Origin: Luteibacter sp. UNC138MFCol5.1
Lineage (GTDB): Bacteria > Pseudomonadota > Gammaproteobacteria > Xanthomonadales > Rhodanobacteraceae
Length of the DNA stretch: 64,000 nucleotides
Assembly (NCBI RefSeq): GCF_900110505.1
Contig: NZ_FODZ01000003.1
Coordinates: 40,447-104,446, forward strand
Reading direction: 5' to 3'
Position numbers and translations under genes: made by a program. The notes beneath the pieces were generated by a model. That model did no database searches. It was not told where the DNA came from and saw nothing but the letters and a program-made list of their open reading frames with translations. Below are positions 57,499 to 64,000 of the stretch, in pieces; position 1 is the stretch's first letter; the number at the start of each line of letters is the position of its first letter.

Positions 57499-58500
57499 TC
57501 AGGACTCCAGGGCGGTCACGCGCGCGATGAAGCGGTCGCGTTGGGGATTGTCGACGAGGCCTTCCCAGGTCGAGCCGATCGCGCCGCGCAGGGGCGCGAT
57601 GCGCTCGACCGGCGACGGTCGGCGGTCCTTCACCGCCTCGATCGCTTCGGGCACCACGTCGGGGAAACAGGCCAGCACGAGGTCGCAGCCGGCGTCGAGG
57701 TTCGCCGCAGCGCGTGCCGCGACACCGCCGACGCTGCCGGCGGCGGCCATGCTGATGTCGTCGCCGAACACGCAGCCGCGGAAGCCGAGTTCGCCGCGCA
57801 GGATCTCCTCGATCCACACGTGGGAGTAACCGGCCGGCTGGTCGTCGACCGCGGTGTACGTGACGTGCGCCGCCATGACGGCTTCGGCACGTGCCTCGAT
57901 GCCCGCGACGAACGGCTTGAGGTCGCCACCGAGGATGTCGGCCTTGCTGCGGGTGTCGATCGCGGCGGCCTCGTGGGTGTCCTCGCGAACGAACCCGTGG
58001 CCGGGGAAATGCTTGAGCACGGCGGCCATGCCGCCGAGGTGCATGCCGCGCACGTAGGCCTGCACGAGTTCGGCGGCGACGTCGGGATCGGCATGGAACG
58101 CCCGATTGCCGATCGCGCGGTTCCCGTGCCCGACGTCGGCCACGGGAGCGAAGCTGAAATCCACGCCGATGGCCCGCATTTCGCTCGCCATGATCCAGGC
58201 ATGTTCCTCGGCGCGGTTCACCGCTTCGACCGGATCGGTGTCGTACAGCGCGCCGATCGCGGCCAGCGGCGGAAGCCGGGTGAATCCTTCGCGGAACCGC
58301 TGGACGCGGCCGCCTTCCTGATCGACGCAGACGAGGAAGTCCTCGCCGGCGATGTCGCGGATGGCCTCGATGAGCGCGGTGACCTGCTCGCGCGACGCGA
58401 AATTGCGCGAGAAGAGGATCGCCCCGACGACGCCGGGCGCGAGCAGCTGGCCGTGCTCGTGCGGCGCGAGTTCGGTGCCGGCAAGACCGATGATCAGCAT
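57499..58500 (-). CDS. nagZ: NagZ beta-N-acetylhexosaminidase
   Basis: A 333-residue cytosolic GH3 glycosidase. The NagZ signature KHFPGHGFVREDTHEAAAID is complete (His and Asp of the catalytic dyad are in DTH and the later GDDISM region), with SRNFASREQ and CVDQEGGRVQRF upstream. It removes GlcNAc from 1,6-anhydro-muropeptides in peptidoglycan recycling. Its start overlaps the end of the CYTH gene by 7 bases. Length is normal for NagZ. Confidence 0.95.
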   Translation of the reverse strand: MLIIGLAGTELAPHEHGQLLAPGVVGAILFSRNFASREQVTALIEAIRDIAGEDFLVCVDQEGGRVQRFREGFTRLPPLAAIGALYDTDPVEAVNRAEEHAWIMASEMRAIGVDFSFAPVADVGHGNRAIGNRAFHADPDVAAELVQAYVRGMHLGGMAAVLKHFPGHGFVREDTHEAAAIDTRSKADILGGDLKPFVAGIEARAEAVMAAHVTYTAVDDQPAGYSHVWIEEILRGELGFRGCVFGDDISMAAAGSVGGVAARAAANLDAGCDLVLACFPDVVPEAIEAVKDRRPSPVERIAPLRGAIGSTWEGLVDNPQRDRFIARVTALES

Positions 58501-59018
58501 GCGGTGTCTCCCTTCCCTTCCCGTTCGGCGACCGACCATGCCGCGTACGGCCGATCGATCAGGTTGACGTTGTAGTAGCGGGCCTGTTCGCTCACTTCCG
58601 CGCCCAGCCACGCCGGCCGCGGAAAACGCGCGTCGACCGACGGCAGTTCCACCTCGGCCACGACGAGCCCCGTGTTCTCGCCCAGGAACTCGTCGATCTC
58701 GAAGTGCGCGCCTTCGATCATGACGTGATGGCGGACCTTCTCCACGACGCCGTCGCACAGTTCGCGCAGCAGCTGCTCCGCGTCGTCCGGCGGCACCGGG
58801 TATTCGAATTCGTGGCGCTCGATGCCCAGCGTGGCCGACTTGATGTTGAGCCAGGCACGCCCGTCGGCGAGACGCACGCGCACCGACGCTTTCGCCATGC
58901 CGCCCGCGATGGCGGCCGCGCCGACGAGGTAACCCTGCGCCATGCGTTCGCTCCGCTCCACGAGGACGCGCCAGCCGTCGCCGGCGAGGAGGAACTTGCG
59001 CTCGATTTCGACGCCCAT
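58494..59018 (-). CDS. CYTH domain protein (inorganic triphosphatase-like)
   Basis: A 174-residue CYTH tunnel protein. The EIERKFLL start (residues 4-11) is the conserved ExExK motif; RVRLADGRAWLNIK and ERHEFEYPVP supply the other tunnel residues. It probably hydrolyses triphosphates such as PPPi with a divalent metal. The final 35 residues (EQARYYNVNLIDRPYAAW) are usual for the family. It is upstream of nagZ and probably part of its transcript. Confidence 0.88.
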   Translation of the reverse strand: MGVEIERKFLLAGDGWRVLVERSERMAQGYLVGAAAIAGGMAKASVRVRLADGRAWLNIKSATLGIERHEFEYPVPPDDAEQLLRELCDGVVEKVRHHVMIEGAHFEIDEFLGENTGLVVAEVELPSVDARFPRPAWLGAEVSEQARYYNVNLIDRPYAAWSVAEREGKGDTAC

Positions 59019-59033
59019 GCGTGCTCCGTCTCT

Positions 59034-60335
59034 TCAGCCGCGCTCGAACAGCGCGATCGACTCCACGTGCGCGGTGTGAGGGAACATGTCCATCACGCCC
59101 GCGGACACGAGCCTGAAGCCGTGCTTCTGCACGAGGATACCCGCATCGCGGGCCAGCGAACCCGGGTGGCACGACACGTAAACGATCCGGTCGGTGCCCT
59201 TGCGCGGGAGATACTCCAGCACCTTGTCCGCACCGGCGCGCGGCGGGTCGAGGAGGATCTTGTCCCACGCCTGCTTCGCCCAGGGCTCGTCACGCTGATC
59301 CTCGAACAGGTTGGCGACGCGAAAGGACGCGTTGGCCAGTCCGTTGCGCGCGGCGTTGGCGGCCGCCCGCTCCACCAGGCCATGCTCGCCCTCCACGCCC
59401 ACGACCTCGGCGACGTGGCGCGCGATGGGCAGCGTGAAGTTGCCGAGGCCGCAGAAGAGGTCGAGCACGCGATCGCCCGGACGCAGGTCGAGCAGCTCGA
59501 GCGTGCGCGCCAGCATCCGCTGGTTCATCCCCGCGTTGACCTGCACGAAATCCAGCGGCTGGAATTCCAGCTCGACGTCGTCGGCCGGCACCGCGAACGC
59601 GAGGCGAGGCGCGTCGGGCCAGATCGGATGCACGGTGCTGTGGTTGCCCGGCTGCAGGAAGATCGCGAAGCCGTGCGCCTTGCCGAAGGCGACGAGCGCG
59701 TCGCGGTCGCGGTCCGAAAGCGGCGCGAGGTGACGGAACACCAGGGCGACGGTGTCGTCACCGGCGGCGAATTCGATCTGCGGGATGTCGCGCGCCGCGT
59801 CGAGTCCACCGATCAGCGTGGCGAGCAGGCCGACCTTGGGTCCCAGTGCGGGATGGATCACCTCGCAGGTCTCGATGTCGGCCACGAAACGCGGATTGGA
59901 TTCCTCACGGAATCCCACCAGCACGCGCTCCTTCTTGGCGACGTAGCGCACGGAGAAGCGACCCTTGCGACGGTAGGCCCACGGCTGGTCGACCAGCGGT
60001 GGCAGCCACGCCTCGGGCGTGACCTTGCCCAGGCGCTCGAAATTCTCGGCGAGCACGTGCTGCTTGGCCGCGATCTGCGCCGCGGGCGCCATGTGCTGCA
60101 ACGAGCAGCCGCTGCACTGGCCGAAGTGACGGCAACGCGGCACGACACGGTCGGGCGAGGGTTCGACGATCTCGACGACTTCGGCGTCGTCGTAGTTGCG
60201 GTGCCGCTTGCGGTATTTCAGCAGCACGCGTTCGCCCGGCAGCGCGCCGGAAACGAACGTGGCCTTGTTGTCGATACGGGCGACGCCCCGGCCGTCATGG
60301 CTGAGGTCGGTGATGGTGGCTTCGAATTCGGTCAT
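59034..60335 (-). CDS. rlmD: 23S rRNA (uracil-1939-C5)-methyltransferase RlmD
   Basis: A 433-residue RNA methyltransferase. The N-terminal TRAM domain (about 1-60) precedes an iron-sulfur cysteine cluster CRHFGQCSGC (about 70-79). The methylase core has SAM motif LDLFCGLGNFTLPIA (about 300), ILLDPPRAGADKVLEYL and the catalytic cysteine in YVSCHPGSLARD, all expected for RlmD. It methylates U1939 of 23S rRNA. The ATG is the only one in frame at the TRAM start. Confidence 0.93.
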   Translation of the reverse strand: MTEFEATITDLSHDGRGVARIDNKATFVSGALPGERVLLKYRKRHRNYDDAEVVEIVEPSPDRVVPRCRHFGQCSGCSLQHMAPAAQIAAKQHVLAENFERLGKVTPEAWLPPLVDQPWAYRRKGRFSVRYVAKKERVLVGFREESNPRFVADIETCEVIHPALGPKVGLLATLIGGLDAARDIPQIEFAAGDDTVALVFRHLAPLSDRDRDALVAFGKAHGFAIFLQPGNHSTVHPIWPDAPRLAFAVPADDVELEFQPLDFVQVNAGMNQRMLARTLELLDLRPGDRVLDLFCGLGNFTLPIARHVAEVVGVEGEHGLVERAAANAARNGLANASFRVANLFEDQRDEPWAKQAWDKILLDPPRAGADKVLEYLPRKGTDRIVYVSCHPGSLARDAGILVQKHGFRLVSAGVMDMFPHTAHVESIALFERG

Positions 60336-60428
60336 GCGCTCAAAAACGTGAAAGCCCGGACCGCCGATGGCCCGGGCTGGCTGGGAGGACGCGCCACACG
60401 GTGGCGCGAGCGTTCCTGGCGAAGGCGC

Positions 60429-61034
60429 CTATTTGCGTTTCCAGGCGCCGGAGGCGTCACGATAATACCAGCCCGGTGGCGCCTTCTGGATCCAGCCGTC
60501 CGCGAAGGTCTTGCGGATCTGCGGCTCCCACTCCGGGTGGCCGTTGGCGCTCGCGATCTCGCGGTAGAGGGCGGCACGGTCCGCGTTCTCCTGCGCGACC
60601 AGGGCATTGGCCTGCGAACGCTGGTCGAGCGGCAGCGCACCCGCGTCGCGGACGGCCACGTCGCCGTTCGCGGTGAAGCCGACGGCACCACTGTCGAACA
60701 GGCCCTTGAGCTGACCGGCGAAGCGCCCTTTCATGCGTTCCCGGATGGCATCGGTCGTGGGCGTGCGAATCTGGATGTCCGGCGAATCGGCCGCATGGGC
60801 GGCCGGGACGACGAGGTCGAGGATCGACGCCGAGGGCTGCTTGCCGGCCGGCGGCTTCGCCGGCGCCGGATCCTTCGGTGCGGGCTTCGTCGCGCCGCTC
60901 TCGTCGAGCACCGTGCCGATGAACTGGTCGGCCGCCTTCTGGGCCGCCGCCTCGGGGAAATAGACGTTGATCGTGACGCAGCCCACGAGCGCGACGAGCG
61001 CCGTCAGCAGCATGAAAATGAACGGTTTACGCAT
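60429..61034 (-). CDS. DUF1318 (YdbL-like) lipoprotein
   Basis: A 201-residue protein with a lipoprotein signal, lipobox LVGC (cysteine about residue 19), followed by VTINVYFPEAAAQKAADQFI, characteristic of DUF1318 proteins. The middle is a Pro/Lys-rich linker and the C-terminal third contains the YdbL pattern (DAIRERMKGRFAGQLKGLFDSGAVG). It is the partner of the YdbH-like gene upstream on the same strand; in E. coli, YdbH with YnbE and YdbL moves phospholipid between membranes. A separate YnbE gene is not visible here. Confidence 0.8.
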   Translation of the reverse strand: MRKPFIFMLLTALVALVGCVTINVYFPEAAAQKAADQFIGTVLDESGATKPAPKDPAPAKPPAGKQPSASILDLVVPAAHAADSPDIQIRTPTTDAIRERMKGRFAGQLKGLFDSGAVGFTANGDVAVRDAGALPLDQRSQANALVAQENADRAALYREIASANGHPEWEPQIRKTFADGWIQKAPPGWYYRDASGAWKRK

Positions 61035-61066
61035 GATTCCTTGCTCCGTTTCTAGATCGGGTCGAC

Positions 61067-63094
61067 CTATCGTACGACGGGTCCGTCACCCTGGGTCGCG
61101 GCCTGCAGCCGGCGGACGAGCGTCGGCCAATCCACGTCGCGCTGGTGGCCGACGACCGTCAGACGCGGCAATCCGCTGCCTTCGACGATAGTGTAGCCAT
61201 CCTTCGCCGGACCCAGCCCGCCCATGCTGCAGATGTCTCCCTTGAGTGTGCAGGACAGGCCGATGCGCTTGTAGCCGAAGGTCTTGAAGAGCTTCATTAC
61301 CGCGCCCTGCAGCCCGCCGGCGATGCCGCCGCCACCCACCGAGGTGAGGTTGTTCACGGCTTTCTGGCTGATGCGTCCGCCTTCGTCCGCCACGAAATTC
61401 GCCCTGAACGCCGCGGGCGTCCAGCCGACGAGGCGCAGGTTCTCCACGCTACCGCGCAACCTGCCCGTGATGCTGCCGAAATCGAACACCGACGTGAGCA
61501 GGCTGAGGTCGAGCTGACGCAGTGCGATGTCGCCGGTGAGTACCGGCGCGTCGCCGAAGGGACGCGAGAGCGTCATGCCGGTCACGTCGATGAAGCCGTC
61601 GAAGGCGTTGATCGACAGACCGCCGTCCAGCTCCACGCGGTCGTCCACGTAGCGCAGCGATGGCACGGCACCGCCGAGCTTGCCCTGGAATTCGGGCCAG
61701 CCCAGCGCACGGCAAAACGCGGCCATGTCGATCTGCGTCAGCGCCAGCGAGGTCTGCAGGCGTTCGCCGGTCGCGGCGGCGGGCCGCAACGAGAGACCCA
61801 GCACGCGAAGATGCCCGTCGAGCACCGGGATCGCCAGCGGCTTCTCCAGACGAAGCACGCCGCCCGTGCTGCGCCATGTCGCCTCGGCCGCGCCGTTGGG
61901 GATGCGGTAGACCCGCAACGCGCGCCAGCCCAGGCGCGTCTGCGGCCGGTCGTCGACGGCGCTCCAGTCGAGCGCGCCGTGGACGCCGTCGATGCCCAGG
62001 CGCCCCTCCGAGAGCGCGAGGTCCAGGCCCTGCGTCTGCATGGCGAATGCCTTGATCGCGCCACCGTCCATCGCGAGGTGGCCCGCCACCTCGCCGGTCA
62101 TGCGCAGGTCGCCCAGCCCCGCGTCCCGCAGGATCCCCTTCCCGTAGCGCGTGGACGCCGCCGGGAAGCGGGCGTTGAAGCGGTCGAGCTTGAGGGTGGA
62201 GAGGTCGCCATTGGCGGCGAAGGCCATCTCGCCTTCGAGCTGCAGCGCATCGGGATCGGTAAGGCGCAGGCGCCGGATCGCCAGCGCCCCTTTCTGCGAG
62301 CGCGCGGCCAGCGAGAGCTGGACGGCATGCGCCGGGAGATCGGCGTACAGGGCACCGAGCAGGACGTCGCCACCGCGCAGGGTCGCGTCGAGGTCGATCG
62401 AGCTCCCATCCGCGCGGCTGTCGAATCCGAGGCGGCCCGAGCCGGAAATGGCCTGTCCCGCCATCTTTCCGCCCGGCGTGTCGAACCCGACGCCGTCGAG
62501 CGCGAACTGCCCGGCGGCCTGTACGCCCCCATCCAGCAGGTCGAGCGCGAGATCGGCGTCGACCCGGCCCGTCGTGGTCTTGCCCGACCAGACGGTGGAC
62601 AGCAGGCCCTGCAGCCACCCGGCCGGCAGGCCCTTGAGCGTGATCTGGGCATGCGACGGCTGATCGATGGGCATGGCGACCTCGGCCAGCGCCTTGTCCT
62701 GCGTGATGGAGATCGCGAGGGTGTTCGCCGCGTCGTCGGCCACCATGTGCAGCCGGGCGTCGCCGAGGGCGCCGCCCGGCGCCCCGCGAAGACGCACCGA
62801 ACCGTCGAACACCCAGCGGCCGAGCTCGTCGCGGTCCAGCGTGCCGTCCATCGCGAGTCCCGTCTTGCGCCAGCCCAGGGCGGGGAGGTCGGCGCGATCC
62901 GCCGCCAGCTTCAGGGTCAGGCCCTGGCCGTCGGCCACGGGGTCGATGTCCGCATGCATGCCGCGCAGTTCCATGCCCGGCACGGTCAGCGCGTCGGCCC
63001 CGACCGAAAGCCCCGCCCACGCGCCGCCGCTCCACGCCAGAACGGCCAGGGCGACGAGGATCAGGGGGATCGTGCGGGTTGATACGGAAAGCAT
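61067..63094 (-). CDS. YdbH-like AsmA-related envelope protein
   Basis: A 675-residue protein with an N-terminal membrane segment (IPLILVALAVLAWSGGAWAG) and then a long beta-rich domain with repeated strand patterns (GLTLKLAADRADLPALGW; LSLAARSQKGALAIRRLRL) as in AsmA/TamB/YdbH bridge proteins. The C-terminal 70 residues (KRIGLSCTLKGDICSMGGLG) match the YdbH ending. I took the ATG complementary to 63092-63094; the ORF to 63223 has no signal. It probably forms a lipid-conducting bridge across the periplasm. Confidence 0.8.
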   Translation of the reverse strand: MLSVSTRTIPLILVALAVLAWSGGAWAGLSVGADALTVPGMELRGMHADIDPVADGQGLTLKLAADRADLPALGWRKTGLAMDGTLDRDELGRWVFDGSVRLRGAPGGALGDARLHMVADDAANTLAISITQDKALAEVAMPIDQPSHAQITLKGLPAGWLQGLLSTVWSGKTTTGRVDADLALDLLDGGVQAAGQFALDGVGFDTPGGKMAGQAISGSGRLGFDSRADGSSIDLDATLRGGDVLLGALYADLPAHAVQLSLAARSQKGALAIRRLRLTDPDALQLEGEMAFAANGDLSTLKLDRFNARFPAASTRYGKGILRDAGLGDLRMTGEVAGHLAMDGGAIKAFAMQTQGLDLALSEGRLGIDGVHGALDWSAVDDRPQTRLGWRALRVYRIPNGAAEATWRSTGGVLRLEKPLAIPVLDGHLRVLGLSLRPAAATGERLQTSLALTQIDMAAFCRALGWPEFQGKLGGAVPSLRYVDDRVELDGGLSINAFDGFIDVTGMTLSRPFGDAPVLTGDIALRQLDLSLLTSVFDFGSITGRLRGSVENLRLVGWTPAAFRANFVADEGGRISQKAVNNLTSVGGGGIAGGLQGAVMKLFKTFGYKRIGLSCTLKGDICSMGGLGPAKDGYTIVEGSGLPRLTVVGHQRDVDWPTLVRRLQAATQGDGPVVR

Positions 63095-63118
63095 GCTCGG
63101 CCATTCTGCCAAATCCAG

Positions 63119-63871
63119 ATGAACGACACGGAACGTTACATGCCCGAGGAAGCCCTTTCCGTCATCGATCCCGTCGTACGGGCGCGCGTCCTCGTCGCCG
63201 ACGACGATGCGTCGACACGACAATTCTTAAGCGCCGCGCTGCGGACGCAGGGTTACGTCGCCTCCGTGGCGCAGGACGGCGCCGAGGCAAGCGCGCTCGC
63301 GCGGTCGGAGCGCTTCGACGCGCTCCTGCTGGACTGCCGCATGCCGCGAGGGGGCGCGGTCGAGGTGCTCGCCGCGCTGCGTGGCGACCCCTCGGCGGCG
63401 TCGCGCGACGCGGTCGCCCTTGCCACCAGCGCGGAGATGCCTGCGACGCTGCGCGTGGCGCTCGCCGACGCGGGCTTCGCCGGCGTGGTGGAGAAGCCGT
63501 GCCGCATCGCCTCGCTGCTGGAGACGCTCGCGGCGACCCTCGGCGTCGATCGGGACCTCCGAGTGCTCGACGACGACGCCAGCCTCAAGGCCACGGGCGA
63601 CGCGGGGACGATGGCCGCCCTGCGCGGCCTGCTGCGCGGCGAACTGGTCGAGCTGCTCGCGACGCTCGACCAACGCGCGCGCACGCCCGCCGACCTCGTC
63701 GAAGCGCTCCATCGGCTGCGTTCCGCCTGCGGATTCTGCGGCGCCACCCGGCTCGGCATGCAGGCGAAAGCCTTGCAGGCCCACATCGAGGACGGCCACG
63801 GCATCGCGCCGGATGCGCTCGGTCGTTTCCGGGTGGAAGTCGAGGCGACCCTCGCGGCGTTGACGCCGTAG
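63119..63871 (+). CDS. Response regulator receiver domain fused to an Hpt-like domain
   Basis: A 250-residue protein. The receiver domain (about 20-140) has ADDDAS acidic pair, the phosphoacceptor Asp in LLLDCRMP, and VEKPCR with the conserved Lys. The C-terminal part (165-250) is a helical bundle with LVEALHRLRSACGFCGATRLG, an Hpt-like segment in which the usual HxLKG is replaced by HRLRS, so its His may still take phosphate. No DNA-binding domain or kinase domain is present, so it may be an intermediate in a phosphorelay. It ends in TAG and precedes REP-like repeats. Confidence 0.75.
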   Translation: MNDTERYMPEEALSVIDPVVRARVLVADDDASTRQFLSAALRTQGYVASVAQDGAEASALARSERFDALLLDCRMPRGGAVEVLAALRGDPSAASRDAVALATSAEMPATLRVALADAGFAGVVEKPCRIASLLETLAATLGVDRDLRVLDDDASLKATGDAGTMAALRGLLRGELVELLATLDQRARTPADLVEALHRLRSACGFCGATRLGMQAKALQAHIEDGHGIAPDALGRFRVEVEATLAALTP

Positions 63872-63880
63872 AGAGCCGCC

Positions 63881-64000
63881 CGTGGGACCGGACTTCTCGC
63901 GAAAGGCAGCAGGCCCTGTGGCTCACGGCCCCAACGGCGTCGCGGCCAGGGCCGCTCCCACAGATACCATCCGCTTCCTCGTGGGAGCGGACCCGGCCGC
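63881..64000. repeat. REP-like inverted repeat, second copy of the GTGGGAGCGG family, cut by the window edge
   Basis: The arm GTGGGACCGGACTTCTCGCG (63881-63900) faces TCGCGGCCAGGGCCGCTCCC (63940-63959), and a further GTGGGAGCGGACCCGGCCGC starts at 63981 and runs to the window end. The arms match those of the element at 36037-36130, indicating a dispersed family in this genome. Confidence 0.75.

Overview
The window comes from a GC-rich gammaproteobacterium, most likely of the Xanthomonadales/Rhodanobacteraceae type (Luteibacter or Dyella-like). I infer this from the very high GC at codon third positions right of about 15.7 kb, the nagZ / methylthioinosine phosphorylase / hpt order, a complete pgaABCD operon, ligase-associated repair genes and REP-like repeats with GTGGGAGC arms. 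No database was consulted.

Region 1 (1 to about 15.6 kb) is an accessory island of visibly lower GC with sparse, mixed-strand genes. It holds three consecutive genes for secreted proteins, a large serine recombinase, a block of four phage late genes that look like DNA-ejection (internal virion) proteins, an MqsR-MqsA-SecB-like toxin-antitoxin-chaperone operon, an outer-membrane barrel protein and two small lipoproteins. Its right edge is marked by a 23-base remnant of the 3' end of a tRNA gene (probably Leu) ending in ACCA, followed by two hairpin terminators. The matching intact tRNA should lie left of the window.

The main discovery candidate is in this island. The reading frame 6146-7126 contains nine in-frame TAG codons and no TAA or TGA before its terminal TGA. 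The neighbouring frame 7449-8942 contains one more TAG at codon 21. Reading TAG as glutamine gives intact Gln-rich phage proteins. Host genes in the same window end in TAG, so the host uses the standard code. This looks like amber-to-glutamine recoding of phage late genes, with the amber codons crowded into the 5' part of each gene. I found no suppressor tRNA in the window.

Region 2 (15.7-30.2 kb) is core-like: chromate transporter, iron-permease-like protein, SDR/TetR pair with an operator-like palindrome, FGE-domain protein, RNase D, tRNA-Ala(CGC), DUF1330 and VOC proteins, a second SDR, a very large membrane M48 peptidase, and a Phd-type antitoxin / zeta-like kinase pair.

Region 3 (30.3-44.2 kb) carries pgaABCD (poly-beta-1,6-N-acetylglucosamine biofilm polysaccharide), an EgtB-EgtD fusion for ergothioneine with a DUF427 gene, a membrane diguanylate cyclase, and a von Willebrand-domain protein in line with an ECF sigma factor and a membrane partner.

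Region 4 (44.2-64 kb) carries an ABC exporter, the four-gene ligase-associated DNA repair operon (exonuclease, ligase, helicase, PdeM), cutC with an asparaginase-family hydrolase, a shortened minor-pilin cluster, a cold-shock gene, purine and peptidoglycan salvage genes (MTI phosphorylase, hpt, nagZ, CYTH), rlmD, a YdbL/YdbH-like envelope pair and a receiver-Hpt protein. Long imperfect inverted repeats of at least two sequence families sit between genes.
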